NCBI GenBank assembly: GCA_947363565.1
Contig: CANAPP010000001.1
Span: 62,001-126,000 of the forward strand
DNA from: an uncultured Lachnospiraceae bacterium
Lineage (GTDB): Bacteria; Bacillota; Clostridia; Lachnospirales; Lachnospiraceae
Direction of reading: 5' to 3'
DNA: 64,000 nt
A program made the translations under genes and the position numbers. Below the pieces are notes generated by a model that saw nothing but the letters and a program-made list of their open reading frames with translations, searched no databases and was not told where the DNA came from. The stretch's first letter is position 1. Every line of letters starts with the position of its first letter. Shown piece by piece: positions 56,082 to 64,000 of this stretch.

Positions 56082-56366
56082 TCATTTTGCATTATCAGTT
56101 ATATCACAGATAATCTGCTGGATATGAGCAAGCTGCTTTTTTGTCAGCCCGGTCACTTCAAGATAGCGCCTGCTGTCCAATTCTAACAAATAATCTGTGC
56201 TCACAGAAAAAAACTGTGAGATCTTGATCAGCATATCAATAGATGGGAGAATATTGTTATTTTCCCAGTTAGAAACTGTCTGCTTTGAGACATTGAGCGA
56301 GCTGGCTAGTTGTACCTGATTCAGATTATAGGACAATCTTAGAGTTTTGATTTTGTCACCGAACAT
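56082..56366 (-). CDS. Xre-family helix-turn-helix regulator
   Basis: 94-aa regulator. Residues 1-62 are a Cro/CI-type HTH (IKTLRLSYNLNQVQLASSL, VSKQTVSNWENNNILPSIDML), followed by SVSTDYLLEL and a short helical tail of about 30 residues. The start follows AAGGAGGTTATGT. It is divergent from the SGNH-MBOAT operon, and a dyad lies in that operon's promoter spacer, so local repression or autoregulation is likely. Confidence 0.88.
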   Translation of the reverse strand: MFGDKIKTLRLSYNLNQVQLASSLNVSKQTVSNWENNNILPSIDMLIKISQFFSVSTDYLLELDSRRYLEVTGLTKKQLAHIQQIICDITDNAK

Positions 56367-56408
56367 ACATAACCTCCTTTTTCTTTAGCGTACAAGAGAA
56401 AAAATATC

Positions 56409-56437
56409 TTTACGAAATACTAAAGTATTGTTATAAT
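56409..56437 (+). promoter_or_regulatory. Promoter of the SGNH-MBOAT operon
   Basis: TTTACG (56409-56414), a 17-bp spacer and a perfect TATAAT (56432-56437). Confidence 0.75.
56416..56429. promoter_or_regulatory. Dyad operator AATACT-AA-AGTATT in the promoter spacer
   Basis: A perfect 6+2+6 inverted repeat sits wholly between the -35 and -10 of the SGNH-MBOAT promoter. Size and position suit binding of the adjacent Xre dimer, which would block RNA polymerase. Confidence 0.6.
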
Positions 56438-56488
56438 GGTCAAAAGAGCAGAAAAACATACGAGGAAAAGTAATCAGGTGATGGATAT

Positions 56489-57592
56489 ATGTTACGGAAA
56501 AATGTGGTAAAAATGATTGCAGCATGTCTTCTGTTCATGCTGTTTTTTCAGTTCCTTACAGCCATTTTCATGCCCAAATGGACTTCTTATCACAGTGATC
56601 AGATGCAGACAAGGATTCAGGCATTTTATCAGCAGGAGAAGAACTCCCATGATGTGATCTATCTTGGGTCAAGTTATGCCTACTGTGGCATTTCGCCATT
56701 AACAATCTGGGAGGAACAGGGGATTACCGGATATGTGTTTGCAGGAACGGGACAGAAGGCATGGATGAGCGCTTATTATCTTGAGGAGGCGCTTAAATAT
56801 CAGGCTCCCAAAGTTGTGGTCTTTGAGATAGGCGCACTTTTTGATGAGCACGAGGCATCGGAGGAAAATAATCGGAAAAGCATCGATTATATGCGCTGGT
56901 CGCCGGTAAAGCTTAAGGCTGTCAGGATGGTCTGCGAAAATACGGGGGAATCAGAAAAAGAATATCTGTTTCCTCTGCTCAGATACCATTCCAGATGGCG
57001 GGAGCTTGACCAGAAGGATTTTCATCTGGGATGGGATTCGGATTATTTCCTGATGGGAAATCTTGCCTGGCGCGCGGTGCGGCCCGCCCCGGAAAAAAAG
57101 ATTGACCGGGAAGAGGCGGAGAACTTATCTTCTCCGGAAATAGGGCCAAAGTGCAGGGAAGCTGTGCTCAGGATGAAAAAGCTGTGTGGGGAGAAAGGGA
57201 TCCAGTTCCAGATGGTGCGCGTGCCGAGCCTCGACTGGTCGCTTGAGAAGGCCGAGGCCGTGAGGCATTTTGCAGAGGAAAATGATATCCCTTATCTGGA
57301 TATGAATCTGTGCCGGGAGGAGACAGGCGTGGACTGGCGGGAGGATACGCCTGACAGGGGAGAGCATCTGAATGTGTCCGGGTGCCGGAAAGCATCTTCG
57401 TTTCTTGGAGAATATCTGAAAGAGAACTATGTGTTCGAGACGAAGCTTAGTGACAGGAACAGGAAATACTGGAACGAATCTGCGGCGAAGTTTAAAAAGC
57501 TTTCGGAAGACTTCGCGCGCTCAGGAGGACCGCAGGCCATGAGAGATCATTATCCGAAAATATATATTCAGGGAGGCAGATATGTTATTTAA
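56489..57592 (+). CDS. Membrane-anchored SGNH/DltD-like hydrolase-fold protein, O-acylation partner
   Basis: 367-aa protein with one N-terminal membrane segment (residues ~8-27) and an extracellular SGNH-like domain. The block I motif is VIYLGSSYAYCG (Ser61/62), with EIGALFDE in the middle and a C-terminal GEHLNVSGCRKA segment that can supply the catalytic His (~292). The preceding Asp is not unambiguous. Such proteins act with MBOAT acyltransferases (as in DltB/DltD or AlgI/AlgX) to move acyl groups onto surface polymers. It overlaps the MBOAT gene by 11 bp. The acceptor polymer is unknown. Confidence 0.78.
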   Translation: MLRKNVVKMIAACLLFMLFFQFLTAIFMPKWTSYHSDQMQTRIQAFYQQEKNSHDVIYLGSSYAYCGISPLTIWEEQGITGYVFAGTGQKAWMSAYYLEEALKYQAPKVVVFEIGALFDEHEASEENNRKSIDYMRWSPVKLKAVRMVCENTGESEKEYLFPLLRYHSRWRELDQKDFHLGWDSDYFLMGNLAWRAVRPAPEKKIDREEAENLSSPEIGPKCREAVLRMKKLCGEKGIQFQMVRVPSLDWSLEKAEAVRHFAEENDIPYLDMNLCREETGVDWREDTPDRGEHLNVSGCRKASSFLGEYLKENYVFETKLSDRNRKYWNESAAKFKKLSEDFARSGGPQAMRDHYPKIYIQGGRYVI

Positions 57593-59066
57593 TTCCATGG
57601 ATTTCCTATTATTTTTTCCTGTTGTGCTGCTGATTTATTTTACAGTCCCGCGGAGATTTAAGAACTACTGGCTGCTTGCCGCCAGCTATTATTTTTATAT
57701 GTGCTGGAATGCCAAATATGCCCTGTTGCTGCTGTTTTCTACGTTGGTCACTTATACCAGCGGGCTTTGCATGGAGCTTACGAAGCGTGCAAAAATGGGG
57801 AACGGGCGAAAGATATTTTATAAAAAGCTGACTGTGGCAGGGAGCTTTACGCTGAATCTTCTTCTTTTGTTCTACTTCAAATATTTTAATTTTGCGCTGG
57901 AGGTTTTGGGAAGGCTTCTTGGGATGATACATATTGAGATGCGTGTGCCGGAGTTTGATATCGTGCTTCCGGTAGGAATATCTTTTTATATCTTCCAGGC
58001 GCTGAGCTACACGATGGATGTGTACCGGGATGAAATCTATGCGGAGAATAATTTTTTCAGATACGCCCTTTTTGTATCTTTTTTCCCCCAGCTTGTGGCA
58101 GGTCCCATCGAGCGTTCAAAAAATCTCCTGAAGCAGTTCGCGGAGCCGAAAAGGTTTGACGCTTCCGGGGTGAGGCAGGGACTACTTCTAATGCTGTGGG
58201 GATATTTCCTTAAGCTGGTGATCGCGGACCGGTGTGCGGTGCTGGTAAATACAGTCTACGGAGATCTTGCCGCTTATCGGGGCTTTCAGCTTATCGCGGC
58301 AAATGTGCTGTTCGCTTTCCAGATATACTGTGATTTTATGGGGTATTCGATCATCGCCGCCGGGGCTGCAAGGGTGCTTGGGTTCCGGCTGATGACTAAT
58401 TTTGAGCAGCCTTATCTGGCCCGGTCGGTGAAGCAGTTCTGGCGTAGATGGCATATCTCTCTGAGTTCCTGGCTTAAGGATTACCTGTATATTCCTCTCG
58501 GCGGGAACCGTAAAGGGCAGTTGAAAAAATACAGAAACCTGATGATCACTTTTCTCGTCAGCGGCCTGTGGCACGGGGCGGATATCACTTTCGTCCTCTG
58601 GGGCGGGCTTCACGGAATCTACCAGATTATTGAAGATCTTTTTGCGCCGGCTGCGGACCGGATATATAAAAGATTTCATATTGATACGGAGAAATTTTCC
58701 TGGAGATGCGTCAGGATTATGAAGACGTTTATATTGACGGATATCGCATGGGTGTTCTTCCGGGCAGATTCAACCATGGACGCTCTCCGGATACTGAAGC
58801 GTTCGGCGGATATTTCCAACAGCGGGCTGCTGCTTAACGAAGGTCTGTACGGGCTTGGGCTTGACGAGCGGAATATGTCCATACTGTTTATCGCTCTTGC
58901 GGCACTTTTCCTCTGCAGTATCTTAAGGGAGACGGGGAGGGATGTCTTGCTGTGGATTGGGGAGCAGAATGTGTTCTTCCGCTACGCGCTCTACTGGGGA
59001 GCGGTGACGATGATCACATTTTCCCTGGATATCACCGGGCAGGAGTTTATCTATTTTCAGTTTTAA
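57582..59066 (+). CDS. MBOAT-family membrane O-acyltransferase (AlgI-like)
   Basis: 494-aa polytopic protein with about 10-12 hydrophobic segments. MBOAT signatures are FYIFQALSYTMDVYR, FVSFFPQLVAGPIERSKNLL, RRWHISLSSWLKDYLYIPLGG, and the catalytic His331 in SGLWHGADITFVLWGG. The family passes acyl groups across the membrane to polysaccharides (alginate acetylation), teichoic acids or proteins. There is no dltA/dltC for D-alanine nearby, so acetyl or another acyl group is more likely. It is flanked by two SGNH proteins, an arrangement typical of surface-polymer O-acetylation. Confidence 0.93.
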   Translation: MLFNSMDFLLFFPVVLLIYFTVPRRFKNYWLLAASYYFYMCWNAKYALLLLFSTLVTYTSGLCMELTKRAKMGNGRKIFYKKLTVAGSFTLNLLLLFYFKYFNFALEVLGRLLGMIHIEMRVPEFDIVLPVGISFYIFQALSYTMDVYRDEIYAENNFFRYALFVSFFPQLVAGPIERSKNLLKQFAEPKRFDASGVRQGLLLMLWGYFLKLVIADRCAVLVNTVYGDLAAYRGFQLIAANVLFAFQIYCDFMGYSIIAAGAARVLGFRLMTNFEQPYLARSVKQFWRRWHISLSSWLKDYLYIPLGGNRKGQLKKYRNLMITFLVSGLWHGADITFVLWGGLHGIYQIIEDLFAPAADRIYKRFHIDTEKFSWRCVRIMKTFILTDIAWVFFRADSTMDALRILKRSADISNSGLLLNEGLYGLGLDERNMSILFIALAALFLCSILRETGRDVLLWIGEQNVFFRYALYWGAVTMITFSLDITGQEFIYFQF

Positions 59067-59090
59067 ATCTATATATTCGGGAGGAGAGGG

Positions 59091-60485
59091 ATGAAAAATA
59101 TATTCAGGCTGGCGGTGAAAGGAATCTTTGTCATGCTGCCCATGATCATTATCTGTATCTACACGTGGATCAATCCTCTTGGCTTTATGACAGACGGAAC
59201 GCCCTTTGACCTGTGGAATAAGGAAATGACAGGCGCAGAGCAGGATAAGGATTACGAAGTGATCATTCTGGGAGATTCTACGGCGAACGCTGCCTATGTG
59301 CCGGAGATATTGTCAGGTGGAACGGTCAATCTGTCACTGGGAGCGATCACTCCCATGGAAAGCTACTATATCCTTGAGGAGTGGCTTAAGCATAATACGG
59401 CTCCAAAAGCATGCTATATCAGTTTCCTGGATTATCATCTGCGGGATACCAATACGTTTTGGAACCGGACGATGTATACCCACAGGTTTGGCTTCAGGCA
59501 GAATCTGGAAATGTTAAAGACTGCCCTGGATTACGGCGGGACATCTATCGTCACGGAAGATTATGCGAAAGATTTTGTCGCTTATGAGCTCCGTCTGCCG
59601 AACAAGTATATCACATCTCTGATGAATGCGGGCTTTAATCAGCGGTATGAAGAGAATGCGGAGGCGAGGCGTCTGAGCGCCCTTCACGGCGGAAGATATA
59701 TCGCCAGGGGGACGAAAGCGTACAGTTCTCAAAAAACGATCACATATAAAGAGTTTAAAGTTCACCCGCTGTTTGACGATTATTACAGACGGCTCATTGA
59801 ACTGTGCATAGAAAATGGGATCCAGGTCCGTCTTGTAAAACTCCCTCTGGCGGATAATGAGATATTTACGGATAATTATAAGGAAGAATTTCAGAATTAT
59901 TATGAACAGCTCAAGAAGGATTATCCGGAAATTACCGTCGACTGGATTCCTGCGTACAGGCAGGAGTATTTCGCGGATAAGAACCACATGAATTCCCACG
60001 GTGCGTTAAAGTTCAGCCGGGAGTTAAAAGAGCGGTACCAGGAAGATTTCACAAAGGAAATATCCACCGGGCAGATTGAAGCCGTTAATGATTCTATCAC
60101 GGAGGAAAACAGTGTCGAGCAGATCATCCGGTGGGCTTCGGGGAAGGATTATACTATTCTTTTTTATGATGGGACTGGAAAGTTTTCATCCTTATATAAA
60201 ACAGAGCTTGAAAACAGTTCTTATTTCTGGCAAAAAATCAAGTTAAAGTCTTCAGATATCTACTGTGCCTATGGCATGAGTGGAAATGGAGAAAATGAAA
60301 AAGAAGTATTTGTCCATGAAAAAGACAGAAAGGTGATAGTTGAGTTAGGAGGTGAAGACGGAAAAGTGTGGAAAAGGCCGGATGAAAACGGACTTAAGGT
60401 GATAGTGATCGATAATTATAATGGTCAGGTTATTTGTGAGAAAATATTTAAGTATGACAGGGAGGTGTTTGATCTTGTTTGGTAA
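59091..60485 (+). CDS. Second membrane-anchored SGNH-like protein with an extra C-terminal domain
   Basis: 464-aa protein with an N-terminal membrane segment (~9-27) and an SGNH-like domain. Block I is VIILGDSTANAA (Asp62, Ser63) and the C-terminal motif is DKNHMNSHGALKFS (His at ~302). It is unlike the first SGNH protein apart from the fold. After residue ~335 an additional ~125-residue beta-rich part (DYTILFYDGTGKFSS ... KVIVIDNYNGQVICEK) does not match a family I can name with confidence; its last strand pair faintly recalls FAM3/ILEI-like domains. The start follows GGGAGGAGAGG, 24 bp after the MBOAT stop. Confidence 0.78.
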   Translation: MKNIFRLAVKGIFVMLPMIIICIYTWINPLGFMTDGTPFDLWNKEMTGAEQDKDYEVIILGDSTANAAYVPEILSGGTVNLSLGAITPMESYYILEEWLKHNTAPKACYISFLDYHLRDTNTFWNRTMYTHRFGFRQNLEMLKTALDYGGTSIVTEDYAKDFVAYELRLPNKYITSLMNAGFNQRYEENAEARRLSALHGGRYIARGTKAYSSQKTITYKEFKVHPLFDDYYRRLIELCIENGIQVRLVKLPLADNEIFTDNYKEEFQNYYEQLKKDYPEITVDWIPAYRQEYFADKNHMNSHGALKFSRELKERYQEDFTKEISTGQIEAVNDSITEENSVEQIIRWASGKDYTILFYDGTGKFSSLYKTELENSSYFWQKIKLKSSDIYCAYGMSGNGENEKEVFVHEKDRKVIVELGGEDGKVWKRPDENGLKVIVIDNYNGQVICEKIFKYDREVFDLVW

Positions 60486-60496
60486 AAGAATGACGA

Positions 60497-60505
60497 TGGT
60501 ATAAT
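60497..60505 (+). promoter_or_regulatory. Extended -10 promoter before the Big_2 protein
   Basis: TGG-TATAAT, with TG at 60497-60498 and a perfect TATAAT at 60500-60505. No convincing -35 is seen, which an extended -10 can tolerate. Confidence 0.5.
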
Positions 60506-60569
60506 AAAACTAATTTCGGAAAAGGACAATGATGCAACGATTAAATTTTGCAGTAGGAGGAGATTTTAG

Positions 60570-62276
60570 ATGAAAGAAAAATTATTATCTGTTTTAAAGG
60601 CAGGCTTTTTTACATGCTGTATATGCATCGCATTGCTGGTTGGAACATTTTTAACTCCGGGATCAGAAGCCAGAGCATATGATGAAGATGACGCAGAAAA
60701 TTCAATTCCGGTAGAAATTACCGATATAAAAGCGGAAGCGGATCCAGGCACGCTGGCGGATGACGGATTCATTGTAGGGGGAACGTATCACATCAATGTT
60801 ACACTCAAAAATGTTGGCGGTCAGACTGTTTCGCTGGCAGGCTACAGGCTGGAACCTGATCATGAGGGGACGTCCATTGATCTGGAAGGAAAGCTTTTGC
60901 CAAATGAAAGCAAAAGCTATACGATAAGTGGCTGCAAGGTCGGAAAATATTGGGGCGAAGAATTTGCACACTGGGTCAGGGTAAAAAATCCGTCGGCTTA
61001 TGAAGAATATAGTGCGTCCGGCTACGCAGAGTTTTTCATATCTTCCCGGGGAAAGCCGGCAGAATTAGCGACAGAATCCTTTGTCCCCGACAATATGTAC
61101 ACAAACAAAGCATATCCATTTTCCATTAAGATTACGAATAAGTCGTCTTCACAGACGGCCAAAAACATCTACGTGGTTATGAACGCATACGACGATGATT
61201 CGGCTGAGCGCCGGGAGATTGAAAGTACAAAATCTATAAATCCGGTAAATGGCGTGACGGCAACGGGAAAGGGATGGATGATCAGTGAACTGAAACCAGA
61301 GGCAAGCGTGACGATAGAGGGAAATGTTACATTTTTAAGAGCCGGACAATATGATGGGGCAGCAGAGATTATATGCAGAGCCGAAGAAGGAGCGGGACCA
61401 GACAGTGATGATGAGGAAAACTGGTGCGGAGAGTCTTTATATGTTGCTATCAGGGAAGGAAATGGCTCTGCTCAGGATGTACCTGTTTCTTCGGTAGAAC
61501 TGGACAGAAACCGTCTGTCACTGGCTGTTGGTGAGGACGATATGCTGGAAGCGATCGTACTTCCGGAGAACGCTACGAACAGATCTGTATCATGGTCGAG
61601 CAGTAACCCTGCTGTTGCCGTTGTAGATAAATATGGCGTGATCGACGCGGTAGGCAGGGGAAAAGCTATCATAACCGTAGTTTCACGGGATGGCACCAAT
61701 AGGAAAGCGACATGCGAAGTTACAGTAAATGGAGAAGGTGCAAACGGAGAAGTAAAGGTTTCCCGAATCCGGTTAAATGCACCTTCTAAAAAAGTTGCCG
61801 TTGGAAAAAAGGTAAAGCTGACTGCAGTCATTACCCCGTCTAATGCCTCAAATAAAGCACTCATATGGCGCTCAGGCGATGCAAAAATTGCCACGGTAGA
61901 CAATAATGGCAATGTTGCCATCAATAAAAAAGCCGGCGGAAGATCAGTAGTGATTACGGCGACCGCAGCAGACGGAAGCGGTGTGAAAGGCACTTATCAG
62001 ATTACAGCCATGAAGGGCATTGTGAAGAAGGTAGCTATTTCCGGAGATAAATCTGTAAAAGCCGGCAAGTCCATAAAGCTAAAGGCAAAAGTGACCGCCA
62101 CCAAAAAAGCGAACAAGGGCGTGAAATGGACCAGCAGTAATAAGAAATATGCGACTGTGAGCAGTTCCGGGAAAGTGAAAACTTACAAAGCCGGAAAAGG
62201 AAAGAAAGTAAAGATTACCGCAAAAGCAACGGATGGGAGCGGGAAGAAGGCATCAATAACGATTAAGATAAAATAA
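60570..62276 (+). CDS. Secreted protein with three Big_2 (bacterial Ig-like) domains
   Basis: 568-aa exported protein. A signal peptide (Lys-rich start, hydrophobic CCICIALLVGTFL, cleavage near EARAYD) leads to about 260 residues of beta-rich sequence that looks like two CARDB-like folds (GTYHINVTLKNVGGQTV, YPFSIKITNKSSSQTAKNI). Three Big_2 domains follow, each with VxLxxxxxxLxVG... and W(S)SSNxxxATV motifs (SVSWSSSNPAVAVVD, LIWRSGDAKIATVD, VKWTSSNKKYATVS). No LPXTG or SLH anchor. It follows the acylation operon by 84 bp, has its own promoter-like site, and may be a surface adhesin or structural protein. Confidence 0.85.
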   Translation: MKEKLLSVLKAGFFTCCICIALLVGTFLTPGSEARAYDEDDAENSIPVEITDIKAEADPGTLADDGFIVGGTYHINVTLKNVGGQTVSLAGYRLEPDHEGTSIDLEGKLLPNESKSYTISGCKVGKYWGEEFAHWVRVKNPSAYEEYSASGYAEFFISSRGKPAELATESFVPDNMYTNKAYPFSIKITNKSSSQTAKNIYVVMNAYDDDSAERREIESTKSINPVNGVTATGKGWMISELKPEASVTIEGNVTFLRAGQYDGAAEIICRAEEGAGPDSDDEENWCGESLYVAIREGNGSAQDVPVSSVELDRNRLSLAVGEDDMLEAIVLPENATNRSVSWSSSNPAVAVVDKYGVIDAVGRGKAIITVVSRDGTNRKATCEVTVNGEGANGEVKVSRIRLNAPSKKVAVGKKVKLTAVITPSNASNKALIWRSGDAKIATVDNNGNVAINKKAGGRSVVITATAADGSGVKGTYQITAMKGIVKKVAISGDKSVKAGKSIKLKAKVTATKKANKGVKWTSSNKKYATVSSSGKVKTYKAGKGKKVKITAKATDGSGKKASITIKIK

Positions 62277-62335
62277 ATGCTGTAAGTTGTAAAGATTTAA
62301 TTCTGTCAGAGATGGTAGAAAATGAAGTAGTGAAA

Positions 62336-62368
62336 GGGGCTATCGGGAAATAGATAGTCCCTTGAATT
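62336..62368 (+). terminator. Weak hairpin terminator after the Big_2 gene
   Basis: GGGGCTATC (62336-62344) pairs with GATAGTCCC (62353-62361), with one G-U pair. TTGAATTAA follows, a poor T-run, so termination is probably inefficient unless the region works with the convergent terminator downstream. Confidence 0.5.
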
Positions 62369-62468
62369 AAAATGTAACTGGACGGATATATCATCAGTTC
62401 GAAGACTCCCCGCGTTGCTGTACTATGGCATTATCGTATAGTTTGATACGAACCAGGTCAAAAAAAGA

Positions 62469-62516
62469 AAAAACAGCCAAACCCCGCGATTTTCCAAGGG
62501 TTTTAGCTGTTTTTTC
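62469..62516 (-). terminator. Terminator of the tRNA-Leu gene
   Basis: On the minus strand AAAAAACAGC...ACCC (62516-62499) pairs with GGGTTTGGCTGTTTTTT (62484-62468), ending in a long T-run. The structure starts 5 nt after the tRNA 3' end. Confidence 0.85.
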
Positions 62517-62520
62517 TGTC

Positions 62521-62603
62521 TGCGGATGGTGGGACTTGAACCCACACGAGGTTGCCCCCGCAAGATTTTGAGTCTTGTGCGTCTGCCATTCCGCCACATC
62601 CGC
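62521..62603 (-). tRNA. tRNA-Leu (CAA anticodon)
   Basis: Minus-strand 83-nt tRNA. The acceptor stem GCGGATG pairs with CATCCGC and the discriminator is A. The anticodon loop is CTCAAAA, giving anticodon CAA for UUG. The variable arm is long (class II, as for Leu/Ser), and the T-loop is GGTTCAAGTCC. The 3' CCA is not encoded. Promoter and terminator are both visible. Confidence 0.95.
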
Positions 62604-62632
62604 TCAGCCTGTCTTTCCTCAAGCCGATATTC

Positions 62633-62661
62633 ATTGTAACACAATGTTTTCCAAATTACAA
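62633..62661 (-). promoter_or_regulatory. Promoter of tRNA-Leu
   Basis: On the minus strand TTGTAA (62656-62661), a 17-bp spacer and TACAAT (62633-62638), 29 bp before the tRNA 5' end. Confidence 0.7.
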
Positions 62662-62679
62662 CAATTTTTTGCGCGGACG

Positions 62680-63702
62680 TTATAGTTTTTTAAACCATTT
62701 CCCTGCCGCCGAAAGATCCGACGCTTTAAACCCGCCGGTCCTCTTAGAGGAACGCTTCAGTAATGAGCAACTTTCATCCTTATTAGAAAGGTTCCAGCAC
62801 ACATAGCTGATCTTCTTTTTCTTCAAAAACTTTATCCACTTGTTCGCCTCGGATTTATCGATCCGCCCGTTGCCGGAGCTTTCGGAGATGCCGAACTCGC
62901 TGACGAATACGGGAAGGCCTTTTTTCACGGCCTGTTCCACCTTTTTACGGTAAGTGTCTTTGTGGGTTGCCGCGTAAAAATGAAAAGTATACATCAGGTT
63001 AGAATAGCCTTTTATGGGGCTGTCGGCGGCAGTGTCAACGTCCTGGGACCAGGTGGGCGTCCCCACGAGGATGATGTTCTTCTTGTCGTAGATGCGGATG
63101 GCCTTGATGACGGACTTTGCGTAGGCCTTGATGTCCTTCCACTGGGTGCCGCCGTTTGGCTCATTGCAGATCTCGTAGAGGACATTCTTGTGGTTTCTAT
63201 ATTTTTTTGCCATTTCCTTAAAGAAGGATACCGCCTGTTTTTTGTTCTTGTTGGGGTTGTTGTCGCTCAGGATATGCCAGTCGATGATGACATACATGCC
63301 GAGATCCGTGGCGTATTTTACTCCTTTATGGATCAGGCTTTTAAGCTCCTTCTTGCTGCCGCCGGAACAGTAGCCGTTATATTCTTCCGTGTACATGGCA
63401 AGGCGGATGCAGTTGACGCCCCAGTTGTCCCGGAGAGACTTGAAGGCATCGGGGTTTACGTATTCTGGAAACCAGTTGATGCCGTGGGTACTGACACCTT
63501 TGAGCGTGACGACCTTGCCCTTGCTGTTGACGAGGGAAGATTTTTTTACTTTGAGCCGCCCGTTTTTCTTAAGCGGTGTCAAAGCTTTGGCCTTTTTGGC
63601 CGGCGCGGCAGTCGCGGTATCAGCCGGAACGGCAAGAAAGAGCGTCACTGCGATAAAAAAGCTAAGGAGCCTTAGGATAGATAGCCTTACATTCATTTTC
63701 AT
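62680..63702 (-). CDS. Secreted glycoside hydrolase family 5 endoglucanase-like enzyme
   Basis: 340-aa exported glycosidase. The signal peptide (residues 1-33, AFLAVPADTATAA type end) and a Lys-rich linker precede a (beta/alpha)8 barrel. GH5 signatures are LKGVSTHGINWFP, the Arg/His strands NCIRLAMYTEEYNG and VIIDWHIL, the acid/base Glu181 in LYEICNEPNG, a YTFHFYAATH segment, and the nucleophile Glu269 in VFVSEFGIS. The likely substrate is a beta-glucan or cellulose-like polymer, but GH5 specificity varies widely. No dockerin, CBM or anchor is visible. It lies alone on the minus strand, 18 bp from the tRNA promoter. Confidence 0.9.
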   Translation of the reverse strand: MKMNVRLSILRLLSFFIAVTLFLAVPADTATAAPAKKAKALTPLKKNGRLKVKKSSLVNSKGKVVTLKGVSTHGINWFPEYVNPDAFKSLRDNWGVNCIRLAMYTEEYNGYCSGGSKKELKSLIHKGVKYATDLGMYVIIDWHILSDNNPNKNKKQAVSFFKEMAKKYRNHKNVLYEICNEPNGGTQWKDIKAYAKSVIKAIRIYDKKNIILVGTPTWSQDVDTAADSPIKGYSNLMYTFHFYAATHKDTYRKKVEQAVKKGLPVFVSEFGISESSGNGRIDKSEANKWIKFLKKKKISYVCWNLSNKDESCSLLKRSSKRTGGFKASDLSAAGKWFKKL

Positions 63703-63895
63703 AAAGATTCCCCTTTATCCTGTTTTTCATTATCATACCGCAGCGGCGCGGAAAATTCAACACCTGCCGGGTGGCTTTCCGCATTCCATGAAAAATAACC
63801 ATCAAAAGGGAATATGTAAAAATGTATCAGAATGCCTTTTAAAATATCCGGTTTTGGTGTATAGTAGAAGATGATTTTTATAATGGAGTGGACAG

Positions 63896-64000
63896 ATGAG
63901 TGAAAAGATTGTATTAATTGACGGACACAGCATATTAAACCGGGCATTTTACGGGCTGCCGGACCTTACTAATTCCGAAGGGCTCCACACTAATGCCATA
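63896..64000 (+). CDS. polA: DNA polymerase I, N-terminal fragment (3' end outside window)
   Basis: 35 codons run to the right edge. The start follows GGAGTG (63885-63890). The sequence MSEKIVLIDGHSILNRAF is the hallmark N-terminus of the 5'-3' exonuclease domain of PolA (IDGxSxxxRAFY...), including the metal-binding Asp9. A weak TATAGT box (63860-63865) lies 30 bp upstream. A stand-alone flap exonuclease is possible but less likely, given the exact polA-type start. Confidence 0.88.
   Translation, partial: MSEKIVLIDGHSILNRAFYGLPDLTNSEGLHTNAI

Noticed and set aside
56082-56366. Xre regulator as a prophage remnant or toxin-antitoxin antitoxin
   Set aside because: No toxin-like or phage gene adjoins it. 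It faces the acylation operon, and a dyad lies in that operon's promoter, so a local regulator is the simpler reading.

Overview
The window looks like chromosomal DNA of an anaerobic, low-to-mid GC gut Clostridium of the Lachnospiraceae type (inference). The grounds are the gene order rimP-nusA-ylxR-ylxQ-infB-rbfA-nrnA-truB-ribF, strong AGGAGG ribosome binding sites, frequent TTG/GTG starts, vegetative TTGACA-17-TATAAT promoters, a giant 2-hydroxyacyl-CoA dehydratase-type activase, secreted Big_2/Fn3 proteins, and an anaerobic selenium/molybdenum purine-catabolism island. I see no prophage, insertion sequence, CRISPR array or rRNA.

Layout. 1-2651: tail of an unknown acidic protein, then a secreted Big/Fn3 protein. 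2684-13214: translation/RNA operon (rimP to ribF) followed by a Na/Pi-cotransporter-like gene. 13222-13610: rpsO with its own promoter and structured leader. 13718-17922: folate operon (folC, folE, HD hydrolase, folP, folB-folK fusion). 18105-22355 (minus): large activase. 22603-25067: rhomboid-like pseudoprotease and pyruvate kinase. 25273-27986: TrmB-like regulator, lysA and a lipoprotein. 28141-29226: a domain-permuted XdhC.

29339-51745 is the most distinctive region: two arms diverging from a 359-bp control region (34803-35161). The minus arm is a YheO-type regulator, ygeX, ygeY, ygeW and arcC. The plus arm is an NCS2 purine permease, ssnA, ygfK, a hydantoinase, yqeB, a fused Fe-S/molybdopterin hydroxylase, a polyferredoxin and yqeC. 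A second transcription unit follows, with a three-subunit molybdenum hydroxylase, mocA and xpt. Together they read as uptake of purine or urate, hydroxylation or reduction of the ring, hydrolytic opening, breakdown to 2,3-diaminopropionate (then pyruvate and ammonia), and recovery of ATP from carbamoyl phosphate by carbamate kinase. The order of the middle reactions is inference.

51788-56025: a sugar-binding-type lipoprotein and a hybrid histidine kinase with two receiver domains. 56082-62276: an Xre regulator divergent from an SGNH-MBOAT-SGNH surface O-acylation locus, then a Big_2 secreted protein. 62521-62603: tRNA-Leu(CAA). 62680-63702: secreted GH5 glycosidase. 63896-64000: start of polA. 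Start sites were chosen from ribosome binding sites and family N-termini, so several differ from the longest possible reading frame.
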